Positions 23,395 to 36,262 of a stretch of 64,000 nt of DNA are shown in pieces; the first letter of the stretch is position 1, and each line of letters opens with the position of its first letter. A program made the position numbers and the translations under genes. Source of the stretch: Norana najaformis (Eukaryota > Annelida > Clitellata > Crassiclitellata > Hormogastridae); contig OZ029919.1 in assembly GCA_964023275.1 (NCBI GenBank), forward strand, positions 9,998,202-10,062,201. The letters run 5' to 3'. The notes below the pieces were generated by a model, which had not been told where the DNA came from, made no database searches, and was given only the letters and a program-made list of their open reading frames with translations.

Positions 23395-23575
23395 AATGAC
23401 AGCCATGAGTATGAAGTATTAGCAACTTTATTCTGGTAGCCTTGGCATAAGAGGGTGGATGACCAGCCCTATCTTTCACTGTCTGACCTTCCCATCAACA
23501 AAGCTGGATGCATTAGGGGATTAATGGGTAACGGAAATATATTTCTGTCCCAGCTGAGAACTTCTACTGCTGGAT
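23395..23575 (-). mobile_element. SINE family D, 5'-truncated copy (antisense)
   Basis: It shares the 3' part of the element at 41160-41400 (tatgaagtattagc, ttggcata, then ggtg-ccagcccc-like blocks, gctgaga). The tRNA-like head is not clear here. Confidence 0.55.
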
Positions 23576-23579
23576 TGAC

Positions 23580-26500
23580 AGACCGGCAAATGCAAATTAC
23601 TAGATTTCAGTGCAATCTATACCTAAGAAACTAAGAAGCTGAGTACCTAAGGAACTAAGAAAGTCATCTTTAGCAATGCAAGACAAGCAATCATAACCAC
23701 TGAACACAATAAAATAATTGCTTACGTTGTAGGATTTTAAGTCAGTAGTAGCAGTGAAAGCCCTCCATATAACCACTATGCCATCAGGATCAAATAGCAG
23801 AGACCAAGAGTACATGCACTTACTTCCACATATTCAAGTAACTGACCCTCACAAACTGAAAATCAGCTTCCAAGCTCTTGTGGTCACATGTCAGAGGAAA
23901 ACATTTAATTTATTACAGAAAACAGCAAACAAATTATTATTGACAGTCACAAATGATTCAGAGCAAACAAGACACCCAACTGAAAAGCTTTTGTTTGTTT
24001 TCCTTCCACGGAATGCTTAATATGACAACTGACTTCACCTGTTTTATTCATCTGCTCAAACAGCACCACATGTAGACTTTAATGTTGATGTTTGCACAAA
24101 GCTGACCTCATACAACACAGAGATGTTCTCTGGATTCTCACTCTGAACTAAACTTGACTCAATCTTCCTCCTGAGTTTGATCACGAACGAGTTCCTGTTA
24201 ACATTCAAAAAGCTGGTTTTCTCCATTTAGCTTTTTGGGTACTGAAGATCTGTGGAACTCACTCTCCACACTCGATCATATATGACCATTAGATCTCAGC
24301 ACTCCATCCAAAGTTCTAATCTCAATATCTGAGACAAGATATTTAAAATGTATTAATCTTTGATCAAAACACTTAAGCTGAACACTTTACCAAATCTGAA
24401 CACTAGATCTCATCACTGTTCTCCATGCTTAATCAAAACCCTTAGTAAAATCTGACTGTAATGCTTGATCTCAAACACATGATCAAACAGGAACACTTTA
24501 TTACCCAATGATGAAACAATGATTCAACTTAGATTCCTTTAAATCCTCTCAGGCCTCCACTGACAAATGTCATTTCACTAATTAATATCAAACTAGCCAC
24601 TTACTCAAATTGTCATTCTAGGATTGAAAGGTAAATGCCAGTGACCGCAACCATCACAACAGTCCTGCAGCTAAATAGCAATGACCCAATCTGTCATACC
24701 ATGACTGGAGAGAAAAGCCTATGACCTCAGCCGTTACAAAATGCAGGCGGAAAGCTGAAAGACCCAAAACACTGGAAACATAGTAGTAATGTAGTAAAAT
24801 TCTAGTACTAGCAGATGCTAGTATGACCCAAACTATTATTAAGAGGATTTAATTAGATGGAGCAACCATTGCACAGGATCCAAGTGACCAGCATGGTAAA
24901 CAGGACAGAGAGGAGAGTTATTAATCTGATGCAAAAAATAAAGGTCAGGAATGGTGGGTATGATCCATTAATTCTGCTCCCAGAAGGAATCCAATGGCAG
25001 CTGTTGGATTAAATCCAACTGACAGGAATGAAATTCAGCAAAAACAAACCAACATAACATAAACAAGACAGTGGTTGGAACTTCATTAGATCCGATCATA
25101 ATGGCCTAACGCAAGAAGACACAGCAGCATGGATGAGATCTGAACACCACATACGAACGAACGACGCCTAAATTGAAATTTTGTTTTATGTCTGATAACT
25201 GCAGAAAGTTTCATCAGTTCATCAGTGGGATTCCATGTGTTCGTCTGTGTGTGTGCGCATGCATCGGTTTAACACAATGGCATTATTCCACTTAGAACAG
25301 GTGGAAAATTTTAAACTGGTGCTCATTTCATAAAATTCAATTTACAGCAGCTATAACAGACACCTTTAAGGGGCATTCTAAGAAATTGTCTGCAATGGAG
25401 AATATAACTTTGGAGAGAGATTAAGTTTACTGCAGTTTTTCTAGCGACACAAATAAAATTTAAATACTCTGTAAATAAGTATAGTGATTAGAAAATTGTA
25501 AATATCAGAAACATGGATGGTCCCAAAATTCAAAAAGTACTTTAGTACCACAACTTCATAAAGTGTTTGAATACAATGTGAAGATCTGATGTGGTACTTA
25601 CCATACTTGAAGTAACCATGAACACAGTGCTTTGTCAGGTACTTAATACATACATATATGAACATATACAAAGAAGATGCTGAAATCGTCCTATGCAAAT
25701 TTAACCGGGGAGAGTCGAAAGCTCATTGTAAAAAGGTCAATCAACTCCAAAGCACTTCCATAAAATCAATTATCTTCCTATTCAATAAACCTACATCTAA
25801 TCCTGCACAAAAAGTCACATAAAAAAGCTTTCTACCTGCCCAACTCTGTGAGAAGCATAACAGATTCATGAGGGGATCAATAATTAACTCTGTCCCGCAA
25901 TAGAACCGAAACTTATTTGTGCAGGATCCCTCTGAACAAGATACCGTCATTCAGCAAGCAATGTTCTGTTTAATTGTTTTCACCATATGTGCACTGGCCT
26001 TCATACAACTTTTAACAATGATTAAATTAATCACATTAAGTATTTAATGTGATACTTTCTTTCCACATGGACTTTTTAACATAATAAATTACACTGTCCA
26101 GGAATTGTAAACGTTTCATGGTTTCAACATCGACCGTATTACACTGGACCCTTCAGTGACTGACGCTTCATTGAGGGCTATGGAAGTTCTTTTTAAGTTC
26201 CTTTTTATTTTTAATGCTGCATGCTCCTGATGACATAGCCATTTCTTTCCTTACAGACAACAGTTTTGTCACAAATGAAGGTGACATTCAAACTGAATAC
26301 TTTGATCATTAAGTGCCCATCAAAGTAGTCCGTTTAAAGAGTTACTCATACAAGTGCTATATAAATGTTCATATTAATGTTGTCAGACACTTAAAATATA
26401 AATTAAGCATCCTGATACATACATATATATCAAGATTATTATGATACATCCATTCATGTGGTTTCACCTCAGAAGTTTCAGAAATTCTTTAACTCATTTT

Positions 26501-27240
26501 CTTGCTTGCTTACTTATTTACTTACTTTTGGTGTGCCATCGTTTCATGCCCTGTACATTTTGCATTTTTGCCATAGAAGTTACTAATTAATAATAATGAG
26601 AATAAGAAGAATAAGAAAAATAATATTAGTAAGAATTCCTTATATAATTACTTACAAATTTAAATAAATTAGAGATAACAAAGTAAATATGTTTTGCAGC
26701 ATAATGGAAGCAAATATTAATAATCAATTCACTCTGCCACTTCTAAAGTTGCTGGTACTTATATATGCTATGCACGTATCTACTAGCTGTGTGCTGCATG
26801 GATGCATTTTTTAAAGGAACCACATAATTGCTCAGAGATTAGAGCACTCTAATTGCAGCATGGAGTCTGTGTCTGCATTCAAGCCTCAGTAAGAAAATTC
26901 ACTGTCTTTATGTCACAGATGGCATGCCACCTGGCAGGGGTTTCAAACACACAGTCCCATGTTTTTTGCAGTCCATGATCTCTTCAGAATTTCTCAAGTT
27001 TTTGACAACAAAAATTTTTACTTACTCTTTGTCTTTCTCATAATGAATCTCGCTGACTTCTTGTCTTTCTCATAATGAATCTCGCTGCTTTTACTTACTT
27101 ACTCTTTGTTTACCTAACAATAAAGATTGCAGGTCTTTCTGGTCACACTGCCATCTTGACTAGAAGTGATTAACTGAGCATTTGCATTTGTAATAATAAA
27201 TTAAAACCTACTAAACATAACTTCCAGGTGAAAGAAAAAA
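23580..27240. other. Gene-poor stretch with weak repeats
   Basis: No gene recognised. 24120-24500 repeats words such as agatctcag, tgatctcaa and gatcaaa irregularly. 26825-26950 has a tRNA-like head (ttgctcagagattagagcact, then a B-box-like gcattcaagcctc) and may be an old SINE. 27033-27105 holds a direct duplication of a tctttctcataatgaatctc block. Confidence 0.4.
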
Positions 27241-27254
27241 GTAGTTGATGAACA

Positions 27255-28020
27255 AGAGTTTTCCAAGAGAAATGGGAAAATCTATATTTCTTATGGAGGT
27301 AAGAGATAAAATTCAGTGTGCCATATTTGTCACCAAATGATTGCTGTACTCAGAGTACAATGCATGTCGGCACTATGACACTGCATCACGAAAAATATGA
27401 GGCAATCACAGGCAGAATCTGAGAGGAAAATGTTTGGCAACTTAAAGCTGAACCAAGATTATCCAGTAGAGAAATTTGTTTTTAACATTAACAAGTCTAG
27501 CGAAGGTTCAGTATGAGCATGTTTTGCGACAAGAAAAACGATAGCCAAATCATCACAGACTTTTACAAAAGGCCAGTACATAAAAGAAAATCTTGTGAGG
27601 GCATACAAAAATTTATGTTCTGATAAGAAGAAAGTTTTTGATGGCTTATTCTTCTCTGCCATTACAGTTGCCAGCAGGACTACAGATTTAGCAGATAATG
27701 TGCACACACAATCAATTCAAATGGCAAGCAGCTTTGAACCATTTTCAACTGCTTTTGATGAGTATACATATGCTTGTGCAGTATGGCTTCAGATGCAGGT
27801 TGTAAGATTCACAAAAGCAAGGACAATGGCAATGCTTGCAAGCACAAACATAAGCAAAAAGTTTTTCTGCAGATGAAAAAGATTAGTAAATCTATGTTAA
27901 GGTTATCGCTGACTGATGAACATGAACAAGCAACACTTAGATTGGTTCAATCTCAGGATATTTTGATCCTAATGCTGATTCTTCTCCTGTTGAAGAAAAA
28001 CTCTGCCAGTTACAAGTAAG
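27255..28020 (+). mobile_element. BED-finger hAT transposase pseudogene, internally deleted
   Basis: The plus-strand translation in shifting frames gives the order of a GTF2IRD2/ZBED-like hAT transposase. A BED-type start (FQEKWENLYF, then C-x2-F...EYN-x-CRHYDT) lies at 27255-27420. The helical part (FTKGQYIKENLVRAYKNLC and FSAITVASRTTDLADN) is at 27550-27710, and the start of the catalytic core (AFDE) at about 27755. At that point it jumps directly to TYAC and then RLSLTDEHEQATLRL (27780-27950), motifs from the extreme C terminus. Several hundred codons of the catalytic and insertion domains are therefore missing, and there are stops and frameshifts. Non-functional. Confidence 0.65.
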
Positions 28021-28029
28021 TGCCCAAAA

Positions 28030-29035
28030 GAACTGACTAAAAATATAAGTACATAGGTATTAAATTACAAGTTTTAAAAAGATAATAAATTAACTTTAAA
28101 AAGCATAGTGCATTACTCTTCATTTCTCCTTTTTGATTAACTTCTGCAATTTTTGCATAGTCAAACAAGAAAGATTAAGTGATGCAGCTTGCAAGCTAAA
28201 ACACTAGTCTTCATTTCGCCCTCAACGTGATTCGAGTTTCAGACCCCTGCTATGCGACACAGGTTTCATTTGTGCTAAGCCCATTTCTGACAGAACATAT
28301 CAAATCAAAAACAAAGCATTCCTAACATAAATTTACACGACTGGGATACTACGATAGTTTGCATCTAAAGCAACTCTTCGCTGTTTGGTTTTAACAAGTC
28401 ACTAAGTAGGTTAACCAATAATTTGTTGTCACATCCATGGAAAGGCTAGAAACCCTATTATGCCAGGGTGCATCGTGCACCCTCATTTCCTGGTTTTCAG
28501 AATATTGTGAGAGTGGAATTTCTTTGGCCTATCCTGTAAGTTCTTTTGCACATTCTTGCTTGCTCGTGGTCTACTTAATTTTACTCACTGAGTATGTTTG
28601 CCAAAAGCTGTAAAAGTGAGAAAACTGAGGCAAATTTGATGGAGTCATTGATGGACAATATTAGTTTTAGTGCTGGAGAAGCAGAATGCGACAGTAATGG
28701 TAGCAACAATACTTAGTATTATATAACGCACCATGTGCCGATGTCATGGACGGAGACTTCGCTGCCAAAGGTAATGTAATATAAATATGCACTTTGTTTT
28801 GCCATGAGTAATGTAATGTAACAGGCTATTCATCATTTAAAATATCAAATCAGAAAGCAGTCTATGGACTGCTGTTTGAATAGGTCTCATACTTGTTATT
28901 CGTTGTCATCCAACAGACTCTACTGGACAAGGCAATAATTTTTGACTTGATTGTTCTTTTAATGAAAACACTGGTCTGTTTCATATGGTAACTGCAGCTA
29001 ATGGATTAACACAATAAATTTACAAATATTTTTAT
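28030..29035. other. Gene-poor stretch; possible piggyBac-like 5' end
   Basis: 28455-28735 has an inverted gggtgcatcgtgcaccc block followed by a short acidic ORF starting at an ATG near 28590. This is reminiscent of piggyBac 5' ends but too short to support. The rest is featureless. Confidence 0.25.
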
Positions 29036-29039
29036 TCCT

Positions 29040-29230
29040 GCCACAAATTCGATAATTCAACCCCACACATCTGGAACAGCCTACCTGTTTACAGACTTAT
29101 AACCACATTTCGCTTTATATATTTACCAAGCAGCTTCAGACCTGTGCTTTTATCACCTGACTGCTGTACCCCACCCATGCCTACAATACCTTGCTCAACT
29201 GATGGACATATGGCACGTTAACAAATGCAT
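29040..29230 (+). mobile_element. LINE 3' end (RT C-terminus fragment)
   Basis: The translation contains a PTHLEQPTCL-like remnant of the 'P-x-LWNSLP' motif, then F-x3-LQT, as at the C-terminus of CR1/Jockey-type LINEs, followed by a cttactta-rich tail. Confidence 0.4.
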
Positions 29231-29724
29231 TACTTATTTACAAATTTACTCACTTACTTGAGTGACTATGTGTTCTGATTAGGCTTTAACCATGACTTTC
29301 ATCCATGTTTTCATTTGTGCACTACTTCAGGATACAAGCAAAAAACATTTGACAGATTAAATTGCCTATTTTGAAATGTGATAGTTATGAATGATTCAGT
29401 TTCATTATGCATCCTTGTGAACTTCTGATCTCTTGTAAGTCTGGTTTGATTGACAGCTGGCAACAAGCTATGAAAGTAAGCACACTTTATGCACAAAACT
29501 TGTGTGTCTTTCAGTGAGCTTCTTATTCCAGCTGAGAAAAGCGATTTTTCAGGTACTTTGATATTCTAAACCAACCATCCAAAAAATTGTGTTATAGTGC
29601 TTAGTAAGTTTGCATCCTAGTCCCTATTGTAGGCATATTCTGGTTTTCATTTGCAAGAGACCAGTGTGCTCAAAAGACACTGCTGTTATGCGGTATTTAC
29701 CATAGCTGTTGGCCTGTCAACCTG

Positions 29725-29840
29725 CCAGATCTTTGGATCTAGAGTTCAAACCAAATCCGACTTTACCTGCCTCACCACTTTTGTTTTGACTGAGCAACTG
29801 CAGTGAATAAGCTGATTCCCATGGCTTAGCTTCTGTAGGT
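29725..29840 (+). mobile_element. Copy of the repeat whose full 3' end is at 62850-63075
   Basis: Shares ttttgttttgactgagc, gtgaataagctgat and then a GGTGCTG-type end with the LINE 3' ends at 62850-63075 (plus) and 49690-49790 (minus). Confidence 0.65.
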
Positions 29841-30099
29841 GCTGAATAAAACCAGAGATTATGAACACAAGTTGAAATGTCCCACCCAATGCTCTGTGTA
29901 GTGTCAAAACTATTTACTAGGAACTGAACAGTTTTACAACATAAACTAATGGAATTTTTAATCTTTCTGTCAAGTAGGATCAAGTAGCATCAATATTAAT
30001 ACTGCTATACTCTTAAACTGTGGGCATCAATTTTTAATCATACCTTGATGCAATGATGTTATGCTGTAAACAGGAGCGATTATTTAACATATTTAAAGA

Positions 30100-30520
30100 A
30101 AAAGGCCATCTGCTGTAAAATTCAGGCAGAATGCTATTATTAAGAGGCCATTCATCACAAAATTAAGAAACTGCACCATTAATACAAATTAATTGTTTGC
30201 CGTAAACTTAAGTCAAAGCTCCTTTAATACAAGTTCATTCAACATAAAGATAAGAATAGCCTCCATAAAACTGAGGCTAATCACCGCTAATAAATGGACA
30301 TTTGTCTTAAAAATACAAATTTGCCATAAAACAAATGGGAATCCCCATAAAACTGCAAAAAGTCACTGTAAAATTACGATCACAAGTCCTCGTTAAATAA
30401 AACAGGACTAGCCATAAAAACGGGCTGTCTGTAAATGAGAAAACAGGAAGCCCATAATTTCATCACAAAAGACATGGCAACTCTGTTGATGACTCGTTTA
30501 CCCATAAAATTATGGAAAGT
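30100..30520. repeat. Degenerate repeat of CCATAAAA/CTGTAAAA words
   Basis: At least ten copies of (c)cataaaa or ctgtaaaa recur every 15-40 bp, several enclosed by short inverted pairs (for example tagcct...aggcta). No ORF of note. Confidence 0.5.
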
Positions 30521-31034
30521 GTTTTACAGTGTAGCTTCTTAACAAGAGATCTTGATGTAGGAAAACCTCTTTCGGATGAAGTGTAGAAAGGCAACAGCAA
30601 TCTCAACTACATCTTTTTCAGGAATCCCCGTCTCAGTAACAAACTGCTAAGTTCAAAGGAAGCCCTCTGATTCAAACCTGGCTGCAGCAAAGTTCCCGAG
30701 TTTTCCCACTGCACAACTGCTGCAAAGTAATTTAATCCGCTTCATAAACTCCAATTCCATTCACTACCTAGGACTGGATCAGCTTCTTCAACTTCGGAAC
30801 AGTAACTGATTTTGCCTTTCACCCTTGTGTCCAAGGTTCAAACCCTGGCATATCAAACGATATGGACAACTAGTTGTTCAGCAGTGTAGGACATAAGTGA
30901 AGGCTTTCTTGTTGATAAACCATTTATCCTCCAAGACACATAAAGGACAAACACTGAAGCACGTCATGACAGAAAAAGAATCAAAAAGTATGCATGAACA
31001 CATTTCATTTATTTATTTATCAGAAGCAATTATT

Positions 31035-31230
31035 AAGCACACAAAATCACTAAATCTGCAGAAGAATGTCCATTCAGGGCCATGGCAGTCAAGCAAAGGC
31101 AAAAGTAACACAGTGGGTCTTAACAAGCAATTTAAATGATGATAGTGACTTGGCAAGTTGGGCTTTTGGTTCCAAATACAAGGGACACAGCAACAGAAAG
31201 CATGTGTCAAGCCTTTCTGCACATAGGCTG
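31035..31230 (-). mobile_element. LINE 3' end fragment (antisense)
   Basis: Homologous over about 190 bp to 41590-41800 (agtaatttaaatgatga-like, tccaaatacaa and cagca blocks). On the minus strand both give the terminal 'A-x-P-x-W-N-x-LP' region of a LINE reverse transcriptase. Confidence 0.6.
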
Positions 31231-31239
31231 ACAGATGAA

Positions 31240-33585
31240 AAACTCCATGGTCATAATTTCTAGGACTCTAGCTGATCCAATCCATCACATCTTTTCATGG
31301 ATAGTGAGCTGGCAAGGGGCCCAAGGTACATTCACCGTTTATTCCACAGCTTGCACTGGTATGGAATCACACGATTTGGAGATAGCAGTATTGCAAGCAC
31401 CATTTTGCCCATGGTCAGCATCCATTTCTTCCGTAATCACAGGATTACTAGGAGCAATAATAATAAGAATTAAACACATTTTTTACTCAAAATAGCTGTA
31501 ATAGTTTTGTCGTTTATTTTGTAATTCAAGGTTGAAAAAATCATTCAGGAATCATTTGAATAACTGTACATGTACAGCACCCTTTTTTGACCTCAGCTGT
31601 ACTACGGCACTTTATAAATCATTTTATTATTATTATTTACTTATTTATTTATTTTCCCCCAACATTATTATTATTAATTTGTGGACTTTTAAATTTCTCA
31701 CATTTGACTTTACTACTCAATGTTATTCAAGTTTTCTGAAAGAAAGACCAAATTTTCTAAACTAACCAGTAGTCATTTAGCTTGGCTTCTGAGAGTCATA
31801 TCCTTCATACTGAACCTCACAATTACTTTTTAATCAAATCCAAATGTCCTCACTTTAAAGATTAATTGATACTGCATGTTAATGCTATCAAAACACATTA
31901 ATGCTATCAAACAATTCATGTACCAACAAGTTTATTTTATCATAGTTGTTTCCTGCAGACTCCATGAATTACCTGCTTTTTTAAACTTGAAAGCAAACAG
32001 TACAGCTGACCCAGTGCTGCAGGACATAAACTAAGAAAACCTCACTGCGCCTTAATGCAAGACAGAGCTTCTTGACGATGTTCTACAAATATCCAAATAC
32101 ATACCTATACATACACACACGCACACATACTGTACACACATATATATACTGTATATATGTACATACATACATAGAGTGCAACATGAATTAACAAGGCCTT
32201 TTAGGCCATTCAGACAACAATATTGCCAACAAGAAACCTTATGCTACTACAGCCTTAAAACTATTTGTGGCCCAAATGCTCATTAACATACTTTGTGTAA
32301 ATGTCAAGTAAACCAGTCAGCCTCTGTAGACGCTGCTGTCTGATAAATGAGCAACGTTTCTGTACTCTACTGCCTGACACTTTGCGTCAAACCCAGAAGA
32401 CCAGAATAATGGCCTGGACCTAAACCATATTCACTGGTATACCACTTTTACAGAGAAGGAAAGGGGCATCGACAGAATCTGCATGGTATGCCCCACTTTT
32501 CAGACTAACATATTGCCTCTGTCCACAGTAGCTGTTTCTAACAGCAAAAAAATTGTTAATTAACAGAGCGTTTCTGTGAAACCGGACATATCTCATTAAA
32601 ACAGGACCGTCCATCTGTCCGTCTATCCATCCGGCCGGCTGGAGTCATTTCATGGGTGGAAGCAAGGTCTGGGGTGGAAGCCATAAGATCAGCCAGCTGC
32701 TTATCCACTTTAGTACAAGGAATGCTGCATGCAATTACGAAAAACATGATTCCAAGCATATTCACCAAATAAATAAATAAATAAAACAGATATACTAGTA
32801 AAATAAAATGAAAATGGATCCATTAACCAAGAAAAAAGTAGATCAAAGAATTGATTCAGTCAATGAATGCATCAGAGAATCGAAGAATCAATGATTCATA
32901 AATGAATAAATAAATAATGGTTAAAAATAGCAACTCTATTGCAAATTTATTTCGTAAGCCAGTCATCCAACCAGTCAGTCTGTTGGTCGGTCGGTCAGTC
33001 GGTCGGTCGGTCAGTAAGTCAGTCAATCTGAATTCTGTGTGCCCTATTATGAAATTCATTTCCTGGTGATCACGTAACCCTTACTTGATGAAAGCTTGTC
33101 ATAGAATGGACTTGGATCAAAAAAATCCCTCAGTCTGCCCACAGCAACAATTAATCAAGGATGACTTTATATTACAAAATTTACCCAACTGGATCATACA
33201 GCACAGGTACAGCTCTCCCATCCACTGGATCACAGGTTGTCAAAAGTGTTCACTCCTTACACTGAAGAAAATCAACCTCTGTACCTACATTATGTGCATC
33301 GGTCTTCATCTCATCAGCCCCCACGTAAATTACAACCAAAACATGTCTACTGAACAGATCTAGAAGATATATGTACATGTTTTTCTCTATTGCAACCATA
33401 TGTTCTAGACCTTGCTCATTTTTCAATGATTTAATTGGGTTAGATCCTTCACCACTGCCTGTTTGAATGGGTGCCACACCATTTAAGATTCCGGAGTATG
33501 GTCTATGTTCAGACCATGCTAGCCTGAGATTCGAATGTCTGAAATATAACCAAGTGAACAAGGCCCACTAAAATCTTAGGTGGCT
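31240..33585. other. Gene-poor stretch with microsatellites
   Basis: 31620-31675 is (TTA)n-like, 32100-32170 is CA/TA-rich and 32765-32785 is (AAAT)n. 32970-33030 is a degenerate GGTC/CAGT array that gives a Thr/Asp/Arg-rich shadow ORF on the minus strand. Confidence 0.5.
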
Positions 33586-33587
33586 CA

Positions 33588-35510
33588 TGTAGTTGTTAAG
33601 ACATCTAGTGGCAAGAGCATTGGTTATGCACCAGCCGAGTTGTTCAGGCACGGTGAAGAAACAACAGTGGAAGGGATGCATCGAATATGTGAGGCATTAC
33701 GAGAGACTGGAGAATGGTCAACAGATTGGACACACTCAATCTTCATTCCACTTCCAAAGAAAGGCAATAAGAGACAATGCACAAATTATCGTACCATAGC
33801 CTTGGTCTCACATGCTAGTAAAATCATCCTAAAGATCATCCTGGAAAGGATTAGGACAAAAACTGAACCTGAGGTGGCAGATGAACAAGCTGGATTTTGC
33901 AGAGGTAGGGGAACACGAGATCAAGTCACAAATCTTACAATCATGTAGCAGAAAACTAGAGAGCATCAGAAGCCCCTGTATTTGTGCTTTGTTGATTTTA
34001 AGATGTCTTTAGAGTGTGTCTCGCATGAGAAGCTCTGTCTGGCCATGATAGACATGGGTTATCCCATTCGTGTTGCCCAACTCTATGCTGAACTCCACTA
34101 TAAATGTGGTTCCGTGTCAAGAAAGGGGTTCGACATGGCTGTGTGATCTCACCATACCCATTTGAAGTGCATGGTCACTATACACGATCATCTCATATGT
34201 ATCATAAACATTCTGTTCACACTACTAATAGGCAGTTTAGTATTATAATATGTGGACCGTCATTCTGGAATTCTCTGCCAACTGTTATTACTAGCTTGCC
34301 AACATTATACCAGTTTAAAACAAATCTAAAATCTCATATACTCAATGCACATAGTTAAGTATTTTTTTGGTGCTTAGTTAAGTGTTTTTTGTTTTGTTTA
34401 GGTTTATGCAATGACATTGATTATAATAATTACTTATATTTTAGATTATTAATTGTTTTACTCAGTATTTTACTGTCACCTTTTTGTAATCCATGATGTA
34501 AATAGGTGACCTTAGTAGCGGAACTGTTTGTTCCTTTTAGGTCAGCCCATTGGCACCACTGTATGTGACAGACTTTAATTGTGCTTGTTAATTATTTTTT
34601 TGGTTGTCAATAAAAATATCTCTCTCTCTCTCTCTCAAGTCCCGGCAGAGATGGTCATGAGGGAAGCGCTGGATGGTTGTGATGGTGGAATTCAAATGGG
34701 AAGGAGAAGAGTCACAAATCTCCGATATGCTGACGACATTGTTCTATTGGCAACCTCGGAAGTGGAGCTGCAGGAGATAGTGGATCATCTTGACTGGGCA
34801 AGTAGCAACCAGAGTCTGTTGATTAATGTGGACAAAACCAAGATCATGGCAACAAATGGTACAAGCTGCAGCATCAGAGTACAAGGTAATCAATCGGAGC
34901 AGGCTGACACATTTCCAAATCTTGGCTCACTTATAACTGAAGACTCTGAATGCAGCAAAGCGACTTGTCAAGACTGGCAAAAAGAAAGTGTGTTGAGGCA
35001 GCATTAAAGAATGTATGGAAAAATCACAGAACATTGCAGCAAAGATACTACTTCTGAAAGCTCTTGTATGGCCGGTAGCACAGAATGGCTGTGAAAGCTG
35101 GACCATAAAGAAAGATGAAGAGGCAAGAATCAACACATTTGAAATGAAGTGTCTACAGCAGATTCTTAGAGTACCATGGGCTGCTAAGAAGACAAATGAG
35201 TGGGTCCTAGAGACGACAGGAGTATAGAGGAGTCTGCTCAGATTAATAAAAAAAGATGAAGCTTGCATACTTTGGGAATGTGCTATGAAAGAGTGGAGAC
35301 TGCTTAGAGAAACAGATCATCCAAGGCACAATTTCTGGATCCTGAGTTCGGTGAAGACCCAAGATACCACGGATCAATAACAATAAGTTGTGGACTGAAT
35401 TATCATTCGATCAGTTATTACAACAGACGGAGGAAAGAAGCAGATGGCACAAAATTATCCGTGGTGCAGCCAATTGGCTGGAGGATGGTTAAAGACAGGA
35501 CAAACACGAT
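33588..35510 (+). mobile_element. RTE-clade (BovB-like) LINE, 5'-truncated, interrupted
   Basis: The translation follows an RTE reverse transcriptase. It begins with GKSIGYAPAELF, then FIPLPKKGN-x3-CTNYRTIALVSHASK, then EQAGFCRGRGTRDQ (33600-33948). Next come a stop, then LCFVDF and KKGVRHGCVISP (33960-34160). After the interruption it resumes with AEMVMREAL, LRYADDIVLLA (catalytic YADD) and KTKIMA (34645-34990). The C-terminal thumb and connection (KALVWPVAQNGCESWTIKK, EMKCLQQILRV) are at 35015-35227. A final part similar to the family's GRPR...W end closes with NWLEDG and a stop near 35492. The endonuclease domain is absent. Stops and frameshifts make it non-functional. A separate LINE tail is inserted at 34169-34636. 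Confidence 0.8.
34169..34636 (+). mobile_element. 5'-truncated LINE 3' end nested in the RTE element
   Basis: A 468-bp insert flanked by a 4-bp direct repeat, aagt (34165-34168 and 34637-34640). Its translation has FWNSLPTVITSLPTLYQFK-type C-terminal RT sequence, and it ends with caataaaaat and a (TC)n tail (34618-34636), as expected for CR1/Jockey-superfamily LINEs with microsatellite tails. Insert plus one duplication is 472 bp; removing it brings the two flanking RTE reading frames back into register. Confidence 0.8.
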
Positions 35511-35719
35511 CGGAATGCGAACCGACATCCTCTCTCACAGATATGCCTTGACGTATTTTTAATCAATGTAGCAAACCAGGCCAGGTTTCACTGAGTCCTA
35601 CGGGATTCTTAAGTAATGTTTCAGAAGTTTAGAAAATAAATAAATCTTCCTAAGCCAAATCCCTCTACCTAAAGAACTGAATAATAATTCGATCCAGACC
35701 ATGCCTTCGAGTGATTTGC

Positions 35720-35775
35720 GTATCTGCACATACGTATGTATGTATGTATGTATGTATGCATGTATGTACATATGT
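35720..35775. repeat. (GTAT)n microsatellite
   Basis: Tandem gtat units, interrupted once, in the spacer between two LINE remnants. Confidence 0.9.
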
Positions 35776-36169
35776 AATGTAAAAAAATTATATGGCACCA
35801 TTCAAGCACTTCCCAAAAGTGCTGCTCGCATGGCTATCTTACTGATCTAAAGAAATGCGACTTGAGGTAAACAGCAAATGTGTGCTGAGCTGGATCAATT
35901 GAAACAGTACACATATTTAAAGGAAGACTGTTCCAAGAAGAAGGACCAATGCACTAGAAAGCCTGATGTGCGGAACTGAGGAACCCGTAAATCTCCATGG
36001 GCAGCAGACCATAGTGCAACCAAGCAGGCTGACTCATAACCGGAACATAAAGCCTTTTGATATATGCTGGCACAGTGCCAGCCATCGTAGATCATCTAAT
36101 CGATTCCGTTCCTATGTAGGAAGCCAGTGCAGCGTTTCTTGCATATATTCTGATACATGACAAGACCAA

Positions 36170-36262
36170 CAAATGCGGTCTTGGTCTTGGTATTCGTCTC
36201 GAATGTGCCGGTCTAGGTCTTGATCTTGGTCTTGAACCCTCTGGTCTTGGTATTGGTCTCCA
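36170..36262. repeat. Degenerate outlying copies of the 36.8-kb minisatellite
   Basis: Several ggtcttg/ggtattg words plus one gaaccctctggt, clearly related to the array 500 bp downstream but decayed. Confidence 0.75.

Noticed and set aside
28455..28735. piggyBac-like 5' end and short transposase start
   Set aside because: Only an inverted gggtgca block and a short acidic ORF; no TTAA duplication or transposase core was seen.
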